From an uncultured Candidatus Saccharibacteria bacterium (GTDB taxonomy: Bacteria > Patescibacteriota > Saccharimonadia > Saccharimonadales > Saccharimonadaceae), in the NCBI GenBank assembly GCA_946187605.1, contig CAMHRH010000003.1, forward strand, positions 1 to 23,260: a stretch of 23,260 nt of DNA. The letters are read 5' to 3'. Both the position numbers and the translations under genes were made by a program. This document shows, piece after piece, positions 13,764 through 20,542 of this stretch. Within the stretch, counting starts at the first letter, position 1. Every line of letters starts with the position of its first letter. Below the pieces are notes generated by a model. The model did no database searches. It was not told where the DNA came from and saw only the letters and a program-made list of their open reading frames with translations.

Positions 13764-14405
13764 ATGCCAGGTTTTTTGCAACATTTAGCATGCGCTGAGA
13801 GGGTATGGGAACGATATCGCCATCATCTCGACTATACGAAGTTTATGTCTGGCAACATCATTCCGGACCTAACAGAGGACAAGGGCGTTTCGCACTACCG
13901 CATTCCTAGCGATAGCGGCTGGCGTGTCCCAGATATGTCGATTGTCGAACGCGAACTATTAAAACCTGATTCGATGCGGCTCGGATTGTATAGTCATCTT
14001 GCCTTTGACTATTTCTTCTTTATGGAGTATCTAGGGAAGCGTTTCACGTATCGCGGCGATAGTCTCACGGTTACTGATCGCATAACGGGCCTAGTGTATC
14101 CACGCGACTTTTTTCTCTCGAACCGTGGCCTGTATGGGGCATACACGCTTTCGAACCCGGGGCTTATTCGTGATGGGTATATCTCGAAAAACGTATTCAC
14201 TTTGCCTGAATATCCGCCGCGCACGCACATCCGCCGCTTCGATGATCGTACGCGCCGAAATTGGCTCGATGAAGTCCGCCAGCATTTACGGGAGGTCGAC
14301 GAGATTAGCAGCAGTGTCTTTAGCGTCACCGACATCAAACAAGCAATCGACGAAAGCGCAACGATTATTAGCGATAAGCTCAGCGCCTTATTTCCCGGGC
14401 CTTAA
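13764..14405 (+). CDS. Hypothetical protein resembling zinc-dependent phospholipase C-type hydrolases
   Basis: 213 residues, soluble, no signal peptide. The layout of metal-ligand-like residues recalls zinc-dependent phospholipase C relatives: His7 in MPGFLQHLACAERV, the GNIIPDLTEDKGVSHYR stretch (about 30-46; Asp and His) and SHLAFDYFF (about 77-85; His and Asp). The second half is Arg/Asp-rich and helical with no recognised motif. The start is fixed by AAGGAGGGGG 5-6 nt upstream, the strongest ribosome site in the window. Its stop codon lies in the loop of its own terminator. The enzyme activity is a guess from pattern only. Confidence 0.7.
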   Translation: MPGFLQHLACAERVWERYRHHLDYTKFMSGNIIPDLTEDKGVSHYRIPSDSGWRVPDMSIVERELLKPDSMRLGLYSHLAFDYFFFMEYLGKRFTYRGDSLTVTDRITGLVYPRDFFLSNRGLYGAYTLSNPGLIRDGYISKNVFTLPEYPPRTHIRRFDDRTRRNWLDEVRQHLREVDEISSSVFSVTDIKQAIDESATIISDKLSALFPGP

Positions 14406-14418
14406 CCCGGGATTTTTC
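14393..14418 (+). terminator. Intrinsic terminator spanning the stop codon
   Basis: Stem TCCCGGG (14393-14399) with CCCGGGA (14406-14412), loop CCTTAA holding the TAA stop, then TTTTTC. The stem starts three codons before the end of the coding sequence. Confidence 0.75.
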
Positions 14419-14482
14419 ATTTTTTCGATGCGTTGTATTTTATACAGTTGCCGCACGAAACTTTCTGTCGTAAGAAACAATT

Positions 14483-14512
14483 AAAAATACGACCATCCGG
14501 CCGTTTTTTTTA
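14483..14512. terminator. Terminator hairpin after tRNA-Ser (bidirectional)
   Basis: On the minus strand ACGGCC-GGAT-GGTCGT (14489-14504) is followed by ATTTTTAA, ending the tRNA-Ser transcript. The plus strand has the same stem with one mismatch and an eight-T run. Confidence 0.65.
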
Positions 14513-14519
14513 AGAAATT

Positions 14520-14605
14520 TGGCGGAGGGGACAGGATTCGAACCTGCGAGGCGTTAACCTGCTGGTTTTCAAGACCAGTGCCATCAACCACTCGGCCACC
14601 CCTCC
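14520..14605 (-). tRNA. tRNA-Ser (anticodon UGA)
   Basis: 86 nt including encoded GCCA. Perfect acceptor stem GGAGGGG/CCCCTCC, discriminator G, anticodon stem CTGGT/ACCAG around CTTGAAA (UGA) and the long variable arm of class II tRNAs. Confidence 0.97.
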
Positions 14606-14616
14606 AGCTAGTAGTC

Positions 14617-14625
14617 ATTTTAGCA
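14617..14625 (-). promoter_or_regulatory. Extended -10 of tRNA-Ser
   Basis: TGCTAAAAT on the minus strand, 11 nt before the tRNA 5' end and only two bases after the T run of the dut terminator. Confidence 0.5.
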
Positions 14626-14626
14626 T

Positions 14627-14660
14627 AAAAATGCCCCCTTGTCGAAAAACGAAGGGGGCA
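14627..14660 (-). terminator. Intrinsic terminator of dut
   Basis: TGCCCCCTT pairs with AAGGGGGCA (14652-14660 with 14632-14640) and is followed by TTTTT on the minus strand; a very stable G/C stem. Confidence 0.85.
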
Positions 14661-14691
14661 CGAAAATGGGGAGGAAATATAGCATGAGGCA

Positions 14692-15132
14692 TCAGTGAAC
14701 CCCAGTGCTGCCAAATCCATTAGCACCACGCTCGGTGGCGGACAGTTCTTCGCTGACTACGAAGCAGGCTGTCGTATATCTCGAGATTACGCCTTGCGCA
14801 ACGCGTTGGCCGGGCTGTACCTTATATGGGGCTATGCCGGCGTTGTGCAGAAGTACGCTCAACTCGCCGCGGTAATCGCTATCTACTAGACCATGGTAAG
14901 CAACTACACGATTCTGAAAAGCAAGGCCGCTCCGGCTACGTACACGAAGTTCGTATCCAACCGGAATCTCCATCGCAATCCCGAAAGGAACCTCGGCCCA
15001 CTCTCCAGGGGCAATAATCAATGGCTCGTCGATTGCTGCATGAAAGTCAAAACCGGCCGCCCCCTCGGTCTGGTAGCGCGGCACAATCGCATTCTCGCGT
15101 AGTACTTTAACTTTTACTCTAATATTGCACAT
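14692..15132 (-). CDS. dut: dUTP diphosphatase (dUTPase)
   Basis: 146 residues, typical of the trimeric family. It hydrolyses dUTP to dUMP and diphosphate, keeping uracil out of DNA and supplying dTMP synthesis. All five motifs are present: AGFDFHAA (26-33), RSRSGLA (65-71), GLVDSDYRGEL (81-91, with the catalytic Asp), GQRVAQGVI (108-116) and the C-terminal RGANGFGSTG (135-144). The ATG at 15132 is chosen over a TTG 15 bases upstream because GGAGGTGA lies 5-6 nt before it and TTG would fall inside that ribosome site. It is divergent from nrdD, a functional neighbour in dNTP supply. Confidence 0.97.
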   Translation of the reverse strand: MCNIRVKVKVLRENAIVPRYQTEGAAGFDFHAAIDEPLIIAPGEWAEVPFGIAMEIPVGYELRVRSRSGLAFQNRVVAYHGLVDSDYRGELSVLLHNAGIAPYKVQPGQRVAQGVISRYTTACFVVSEELSATERGANGFGSTGVH

Positions 15133-15180
15133 ACCTATCACCTCCAAAAGAACGATTCTTGGGCTGAAAAATCTAACTGC

Positions 15181-15189
15181 ATTATAGCA
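15181..15189 (-). promoter_or_regulatory. Extended -10 of dut
   Basis: TGCTATAAT on the minus strand, about 49 nt upstream of the dut ATG. No clear -35. Confidence 0.6.
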
Positions 15190-15248
15190 CGACGGTTTAT
15201 ATGGGGCGCGTAAAACGATACAAAATAGCGTCTTCGCCTACCTCTAAT

Positions 15249-15264
15249 ACGCTATATCTAGCGT
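15249..15264 (+). promoter_or_regulatory. NrdR-like box 1
   Basis: ACGCTATATCTAGCGT, a near-palindrome close to the NrdR consensus acaCwAtATaTwGtgt. It lies between dut and nrdD. The repressor gene is not in the window. Confidence 0.6.
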
Positions 15265-15324
15265 TTAGCGAACGCAAAAAACTTAATCTGTAATCATTGT
15301 TTTTTTTACAATCTATATGGACAA

Positions 15325-15340
15325 ACCCCACATATAGCGT
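15325..15340 (+). promoter_or_regulatory. NrdR-like box 2
   Basis: ACCCCACATATAGCGT matches the NrdR consensus at 12 of 16 positions by eye. Box 3 begins 33 bp downstream, about three helical turns, the usual NrdR pair spacing. Confidence 0.55.
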
Positions 15341-15357
15341 TAACATTATGACAACGG

Positions 15358-15373
15358 ACACCAAATATAGGGT
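15358..15373 (+). promoter_or_regulatory. NrdR-like box 3
   Basis: ACACCAAATATAGGGT matches the NrdR consensus at 13 of 16 positions by eye, 45 bp before the nrdD start and paired with box 2. GGAGG at about 15405-15409 is the nrdD ribosome site. Confidence 0.6.
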
Positions 15374-15418
15374 CCATCAACGGAAATCACAAATACGAAC
15401 ATTCTGGAGGTAATATAA

Positions 15419-17767
15419 ATGTTCAAATCTGTACGCAAACGCGACGGCAAGGTCGCTTCTTTTAACCAGGAAAAAATTACCGAAGCTATCGCAAAAGCGG
15501 GTGCTGCCACTGGCGAGTTTGGCCATGATCGCGCACGAAATCTTTCTGATAAAGTAGTTCGCATTGCGCAAGAAGAAATCAAGACTCGCATCCCGACTGT
15601 TGAGCAGTTGCAGGATATTGTCGAAAAAGTGCTTATGGAGTCGACTTTCAAACGTACTGCCAAGGCTTACATTGAATATCGTGCCGAGCGCAACCGTCGT
15701 CGCAATGCTAAGTCCAAGCTTATGCAGACTTATGACACTATTTCGCAAGCCGATGCCGAGGAAGATTCCGACGTAAAGCGCGGCAATGCAAACGTCGATG
15801 GCAACTCTGCGATGGGTAAAATGCTCCAGTTTGGCGCTGAGGGCTCCAAGGAATATGCCAAGATTTGCCTCCTCAAGCCAGAATTCTCTTACGCTCACGA
15901 CCATGGCGACATTCATATTCATGATCTCGACTTTATGGCAACCGGCACGCTAACTTGCTGCCAGACTGACCCATTGAAGCTATTTGAACATGGCTTTAAT
16001 ACTGGTCACGGCTTCTTGCGTACGCCAAACTCTATCGGCACCGCTGCTGCGCTCGCAGCTATCATCCTCCAGGCTAACCAAAATGAACAGCATGGTGGCC
16101 AGTCTATTCCGAACTTTGACTATGCGATGGCGCCAAGCGTCAATAAAACTTACCGCAAGAGCCTCAAGAACAACCTTGAAAAGTACTCCGAATTCACCGA
16201 AAAGAAACTCAAAATTGAAATTCCAGAGGACATCACGCTCGGCGACGATAAAAAGCTCAAGAAGCTCAAAGTTCCAGAATCCGTTGTCAAAGCCGCCAAA
16301 GCCGACACTGAACATCAGACGCTTCAGGCAATGGAAGGTTTTGTCCATAATCTCAACACGATGCACAGCCGCGCTGGTGCGCAAGTACCATTTACGAGCA
16401 TTAATTTCGGTACCGACACCACGCCAGAGGGGCGTCTTGTCTCGAAGATGCTCCTTGAGGCGACCATGAACGGTCTTGGGCATCACGAAACGCCAATCTT
16501 CCCAATCTCAATCTTCAAAGTTAAGGAAGGTGTCAACTATAATCCAGGCGACCCAAACTATGACCTCTTTAAGCGTTCAATGGAAGTTTCCGCAAAGCGT
16601 CTTTTCCCGAACTTCACCTTTATCGATGCGCCATTTAATCTTCAATACTACAAGCCAGGCGACCCTGATACCGAAATCGCGACTATGGGCTGCCGCACTC
16701 GCGTCTTCGGTTCCTGCTTCAAAGAAACTGATGGCCATGTGTCTGGTCGCGGCAACTGCTCGTTCACTACGATTAACCTCGTCCGTATCGGTATTAAGCA
16801 TGGTATTTGCCTCGGTGAGCGCAAAGAGGCGGACTGGGATGGCTTCTACCAGGAGCTAGATGAAAAACTCCAGCTTGTCGCCGATCAACTTCTCCAACGC
16901 TTCGAATTCCAAGGCAATCAAAAAGTCAAGAATTTCCCATTCCTCATGGGGCAGGGCAACTGGGTTGGTAGTAATAAGCTTGGTCCGAATGATAAGCTTC
17001 GTGATGTTATTAAGCACGGCACGCTCTCTATCGGGTTCATCGGCCTTGCCGAAACGCTCGTTGCGATGACCGGCAAGCATCACGGCGAATCTGCTGAAGC
17101 TCAGGAAATTGGCCTTGATATCATCGGACACATGCGTGAGTTCTGCGATGAAATGACGAAGAAAAAGAAGCTCAACTTCTCGCTACTCGCAACACCGGCC
17201 GAAGGTCTAGCTGGTCGCTTTACGAAGATGGACCGCAAAGAGTATGGCGAAATCAAGGGTGTCACTGACCGCGACTTCTACACAAACTCATTCCACGTAC
17301 CAGTTTATTATCCAATCTCAGCTTTCGATAAAATTGACATCGAGGCCCCATATCACGCTCTCTGCAATGCTGGCCACATTACCTATATCGAGATGGACGG
17401 CGATCCTTCCGAAAATATCGAAGCCTTCGAGGCGGTCATTCGCCATATGAAGGAAGCTGGCATTGGCTATGGTTCTGTTAATCATCCAGTCGATCGCGAT
17501 CCTGTCTGTGGCTTTGCTGGTATTATCGCCGGCGATGTTTGCCCAAGCTGTGGCCGCCACGAACATGATGGCGAATATGGCTTTGAACGTCTGCGCCGTA
17601 TTACTGGTTATCTCGTTGGCTCGCTTGAGCGCTGGAATGATGGCAAGAAAGCCGAGGAAGCGGCCCGCGTAAAGCACAATGTTGATGTTGGCCAATTTGA
17701 TATCGATACCAAGATTAAGCGCGAGCAGAAGAAAGCCTGTGCAAGCAAGGCCCTAGGTAAAGATTAA
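15419..17767 (+). CDS. nrdD: Anaerobic ribonucleoside-triphosphate reductase (class III)
   Basis: 782 residues. NrdD reduces ribonucleoside triphosphates to dNTPs without oxygen, using a glycyl radical made by NrdG. Seen: N-terminal ATP-cone (1-95, KRDGKVASFNQEKITEAI...), the 10-stranded barrel with DIHIHDLDF and TGTLTCCQTDPLKLF, and a C-terminal RRITGYL containing the candidate radical Gly730. The C-terminal zinc site is usually CxxC...CxxC; here it reads D694-P-V-C697 ... C708-P-S-C711, so the first Cys is replaced by Asp. Start supported by GGAGG upstream. nrdG follows with a one-base overlap (TAATG). Upstream NrdR-like boxes suggest nucleotide-sensing repression. This implies growth with little or no oxygen. 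Confidence 0.97.
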   Translation: MFKSVRKRDGKVASFNQEKITEAIAKAGAATGEFGHDRARNLSDKVVRIAQEEIKTRIPTVEQLQDIVEKVLMESTFKRTAKAYIEYRAERNRRRNAKSKLMQTYDTISQADAEEDSDVKRGNANVDGNSAMGKMLQFGAEGSKEYAKICLLKPEFSYAHDHGDIHIHDLDFMATGTLTCCQTDPLKLFEHGFNTGHGFLRTPNSIGTAAALAAIILQANQNEQHGGQSIPNFDYAMAPSVNKTYRKSLKNNLEKYSEFTEKKLKIEIPEDITLGDDKKLKKLKVPESVVKAAKADTEHQTLQAMEGFVHNLNTMHSRAGAQVPFTSINFGTDTTPEGRLVSKMLLEATMNGLGHHETPIFPISIFKVKEGVNYNPGDPNYDLFKRSMEVSAKRLFPNFTFIDAPFNLQYYKPGDPDTEIATMGCRTRVFGSCFKETDGHVSGRGNCSFTTINLVRIGIKHGICLGERKEADWDGFYQELDEKLQLVADQLLQRFEFQGNQKVKNFPFLMGQGNWVGSNKLGPNDKLRDVIKHGTLSIGFIGLAETLVAMTGKHHGESAEAQEIGLDIIGHMREFCDEMTKKKKLNFSLLATPAEGLAGRFTKMDRKEYGEIKGVTDRDFYTNSFHVPVYYPISAFDKIDIEAPYHALCNAGHITYIEMDGDPSENIEAFEAVIRHMKEAGIGYGSVNHPVDRDPVCGFAGIIAGDVCPSCGRHEHDGEYGFERLRRITGYLVGSLERWNDGKKAEEAARVKHNVDVGQFDIDTKIKREQKKACASKALGKD

Positions 17768-18375
17768 TGCCCGCAAAAGAAGATTTGGACCCGAACACCG
17801 TCTCTCGCACGCATAAAGCGGCGGACGGTGCCCATTCGGGCGAACCGCAGTATCGCCTTTGCGATCCACAACTCGATGTTCCGGACGGTTATATCCGTCT
17901 CTCTGGTGACCTCGAGCGCGATTCTATCGTAAACGGCCCAGGACTCCGCGCCGTGCTCTGGGTGCAGGGTTGCCGCCAGCACTGTCCCGGCTGTCAAAAC
18001 CCAGAAACTTGGACCGAAGACCCAACCATTGGCGTTACCGTTCCAATCGAAAAAGTCAAAGATGAGCTCCGTAAGCTAAAAGGGCAGACTGGCATCACTT
18101 TCTGCGGCGGTGAGCCTATGCTCCAGGCAAAAGCGTTGCTAGATATTGCGCGTTTTTGCAAAAAAGAGCTCGGCTGGAACGTCTGGTCGTTTACTGGCCT
18201 CGTCTACGAACGTATTCCGCGCGATACTGTGGCATGGGAGCTCGTCAAGGAGCTTGACGCGCTTATAGATGGACCATTCATTTTGTCCCAGCGCGATCTT
18301 ACGATGAAGTTCCGCGGCAGTCGCAACCAGCGCATACTTCATCTTAATAATGGCGAAATAGAATCTATCGAATAA
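17767..18375 (+). CDS. nrdG: Anaerobic ribonucleotide reductase-activating protein (radical SAM)
   Basis: 202 residues. NrdG binds a 4Fe-4S cluster and SAM and makes the glycyl radical on NrdD. The cluster motif is GCRQHCPGCQNP (Cys69, Cys73, Cys76), followed by TFCGGEPMLQ (111-120), the SAM-binding GGEP motif, and a C-terminal FRGSRNQRI stretch. The usual start of the domain (GDLERDSIVNGPGLRAVLWVQGC) begins near residue 47, so there is an extra about 40-residue hydrophilic N-terminus. The start overlaps the nrdD stop by one base, giving coupled translation at a fixed ratio. A terminator follows directly. Confidence 0.96.
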   Translation: MPAKEDLDPNTVSRTHKAADGAHSGEPQYRLCDPQLDVPDGYIRLSGDLERDSIVNGPGLRAVLWVQGCRQHCPGCQNPETWTEDPTIGVTVPIEKVKDELRKLKGQTGITFCGGEPMLQAKALLDIARFCKKELGWNVWSFTGLVYERIPRDTVAWELVKELDALIDGPFILSQRDLTMKFRGSRNQRILHLNNGEIESIE

Positions 18376-18380
18376 CCATA

Positions 18381-18410
18381 AAAACTTGCGCTTTTAGCGC
18401 AAGTTTTGCT
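18381..18410 (+). terminator. Intrinsic terminator of nrdD-nrdG
   Basis: 11-bp stem AAAACTTGCGC (18381-18391) with GCGCAAGTTTT (18397-18407), loop TTTTA; T run within the 3' arm. Confidence 0.85.
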
Positions 18411-18462
18411 ATTATATACATAAGTATATTGGAGTGTAATACTATAGCATTATTGCGAGTTT

Positions 18463-18471
18463 TGCTATAAG
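18463..18471 (+). promoter_or_regulatory. Extended -10 of the adhesin gene
   Basis: TGCTATAAG, with the ATG 12 nt after it (leader about 5-6 nt). GAGGG sits 8-12 nt before the ATG but at or before the expected transcript start. Confidence 0.45.
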
Positions 18472-18483
18472 AGGGATCTAGAG

Positions 18484-20010
18484 ATGAGTTTTTTGCAAAA
18501 ACTTAAAGTGGGCACAATAGCGAAAGTTGCCATTGTTATTGCGCTTGCTGCCGCACTAATTGCTGTCGGCGGGAATACTACCGATGCGGCCGATTTATCG
18601 GCGAACTTTAGTGTTCTCGACGCACATTTTTACTCCAATGATGCAAAAACTCGCGAAATTACACTCGAAAACGGCATTTCTGCAAATAATAATTTCCTCG
18701 CAGAATTTACGTGGCAGTACGAATCCGACACTCCAATCGCCGACGGCGATACGGTAAAGATTCCATTCGGCAGTAGCCGGGTCAAGATTCTCAAGAGTGA
18801 ATGGCTTCCGATTACGGACATCGATGGGCAAATTCTTGGCGAATGGTATCTTGAGAACCGTATTCTTTCGATTAAGTTTTCTGGTGCCGCTGTCGGCCAT
18901 TATAGCCTCAACGGCTCCATTAGGACTGCTCGCAATTTAGTCATGAATGGTCTTGTGTCACAAGATGTTGCTATCGACTTTCCAATCGGAGATAAGACCT
19001 TCCAGTTCACTAAAAAAGCTAGTCAAAATTTCGGACGGCTTGGTGACGGCTCCAACTTTTATGCTGATGCCGTCACGAATAACTCGATAACCTGGACCTA
19101 CATGTCTCCGGGTATTACGGTAAATGAGTTATATAAAGGCAACGGTCAAGCACCTCTCAGTGAAAAAGCAGTCATTTCAGATCTATTCTTCGAGAATGAG
19201 CTCAGCCCTCGAGCTACGAGTGCTAAGATTGTTATTTACGCTCGTGCCCCAATTCCGGCAAACCTTACTGACGGCGCAAATGGTGGCGGCGGTACTGGCA
19301 GTTGGTATAACATTACGCAGCTATTCACGCAGGTGACTCAGAGCGTCGGCCAGACTCTCGATGAGTTCCGCGAGTCAATTCCGGAAAAAGGCTACGGCAT
19401 TTATCGTGATTCATCCACTGGCCGATATACTGTAATTGCCAAACTCGGCAAACAGCCTAGTGACATCACTTACGCGGAGGCTACTGGCGGCAAGCGCGTC
19501 TCATATGGCTCGCTCCCAGAGACCGTCGAGACGATGCATTATCTCGATGACCCGAACAATGTAGCAAATGGTGGCGTCGCTCAGTTTGTCGTAAGCGCCG
19601 TCGAATCGTTCTCGCCGCTTCGTGCCTCAACTGCGCTTAGTAGCCCACACGACTCGTCATACGTAGAAGAAGTCGTAGACGAAGAAGCCGAAGAAGGTAA
19701 TCTCGTCAATATTAACTCGACTGCGCGTGCTACTATTCCAGTCGGCGAGGCAACCGCAACTATTATCGGCGAAGCTCGTCTAAAGCTCGTAGATTCGCGC
19801 ACGAAACAGCCTCTGGCGGACCGTGAATTTATTCTTCAACAAAAAGACGGCGACGAATGGATTGATCTCGCGGAGACGCTCCAGAAGACCGACTCTGACG
19901 GCATCGTAGAGGCAATCAACCTGACTCCTGGCACAAGCTATCGCTGGATTCAGAACGACTTTGCTGAACACTATGACGGCGATTATATGATTTACCGCGA
20001 CTACGATTAG
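18484..20010 (+). CDS. Surface adhesin, N-terminal part (reading frame broken)
   Basis: 508 residues as read. A signal peptide (about 10-36, IAKVAIVIALAAALIAVGG...DAAD) leads to an MSCRAMM-like beta-rich adhesion region (about 37-175; ADLSANFSVLDAHFYS..., DGDTVKIPFG) and a long middle part with Gly-rich and acidic linkers. At about 435-508 there is a Cna_B/SpaA-like domain (ARLKLVDSRTKQPLADREFILQQ ... DSDGIVEAINLTPGTSYRW). The frame stops at TAG (20008-20010), in the middle of that last domain, and continues in the +1 frame at 20011 as SEFTMPERNGIIVYA. Read through, the protein would be about 670 residues with a membrane anchor. As it stands the product would be secreted without its anchor. 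Confidence 0.82.
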   Translation: MSFLQKLKVGTIAKVAIVIALAAALIAVGGNTTDAADLSANFSVLDAHFYSNDAKTREITLENGISANNNFLAEFTWQYESDTPIADGDTVKIPFGSSRVKILKSEWLPITDIDGQILGEWYLENRILSIKFSGAAVGHYSLNGSIRTARNLVMNGLVSQDVAIDFPIGDKTFQFTKKASQNFGRLGDGSNFYADAVTNNSITWTYMSPGITVNELYKGNGQAPLSEKAVISDLFFENELSPRATSAKIVIYARAPIPANLTDGANGGGGTGSWYNITQLFTQVTQSVGQTLDEFRESIPEKGYGIYRDSSTGRYTVIAKLGKQPSDITYAEATGGKRVSYGSLPETVETMHYLDDPNNVANGGVAQFVVSAVESFSPLRASTALSSPHDSSYVEEVVDEEAEEGNLVNINSTARATIPVGEATATIIGEARLKLVDSRTKQPLADREFILQQKDGDEWIDLAETLQKTDSDGIVEAINLTPGTSYRWIQNDFAEHYDGDYMIYRDYD

Positions 20011-20020
20011 CGAATTTACT

Positions 20021-20503
20021 ATGCCGGAACGCAACGGTATTATTGTTTATGCCGCGAATAGCCGAGAGTTCTTCACGATTACTTATAACCTTGGCGTCGG
20101 TGCGTATGATAGCGTGATTACATTCGAGGAGCAATATTATGGCGACCCAACTCCAGCCGCAGACTTGACTGGTATTGAAACCCGCGACGGCTACACCTTC
20201 GTCGGCTGGGATGACGAGGTCTCGGAGTATGTGACTGGCAACGCGACATATCGCGCCGTATGGGATCGCGAAGATCGCCGCGGCCGTGCCGAGACTGGCA
20301 CCGATGATTTGGATGATGACGGAACAACGCTGGACTCGATCACGCCAGAGTCCGTCCATTCCTCGGACGATAATGTCGAGCCACCATTTACTTATGACGG
20401 TATTCATAATTATGTCCGTATCCTAATCCTATCGATATCTGTTTCTCTATATTTCGCTCCGCGCGCTCTTCGCGCTTATCGCGTGCGCAAATACCGCAAA
20501 TAA
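20021..20503 (+). CDS. Surface adhesin, C-terminal part (continuation after frameshift)
   Basis: 160 codons from the first ATG; the frame is already open from 19991. Content: the end of the Cna_B-like domain, a Listeria-Bacteroides-type repeat (Flg_new; REFFTITYNLGVGAYDSVITFEEQYYGDP ... GYTFVGWDDE), an acidic Asp/Glu/Thr linker, and a C-terminal helix (about 130-147, YVRILILSISVSLYFAP) with a basic tail. No LPxTG-type sorting motif. No ribosome site precedes the ATG, so it is not an independent gene; it is the other part of the preceding one. A single extra T at GATTAGC would explain the break. Confidence 0.75.
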   Translation: MPERNGIIVYAANSREFFTITYNLGVGAYDSVITFEEQYYGDPTPAADLTGIETRDGYTFVGWDDEVSEYVTGNATYRAVWDREDRRGRAETGTDDLDDDGTTLDSITPESVHSSDDNVEPPFTYDGIHNYVRILILSISVSLYFAPRALRAYRVRKYRK

Positions 20504-20504
20504 A

Positions 20505-20531
20505 AATAGGCTCCATTGAGCCTATTCTTTA
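20505..20531. terminator. Bidirectional intrinsic terminator
   Basis: 9-bp stem AATAGGCTC (20505-20513) with GAGCCTATT (20518-20526), loop CATT; T run on both strands, stronger on the minus strand. It separates the convergent adhesin and Mur ligase genes. Confidence 0.8.
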
Positions 20532-20542
20532 TGAAGTCTCGT

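Noticed and set aside
15980..16486. Open frames on both strands inside nrdD
   Set aside because: They are shadows of a gene with all expected NrdD motifs in one frame; none shows a start signal or protein family.
20005..20011. RF2-style programmed frameshift at GAT TAG C as the sole explanation
   Set aside because: No slippery codon or upstream Shine-Dalgarno-like stimulator at the RF2 spacing is seen, and GAT re-pairs poorly in the +1 frame; a single-base insertion is simpler. Kept only as one option.
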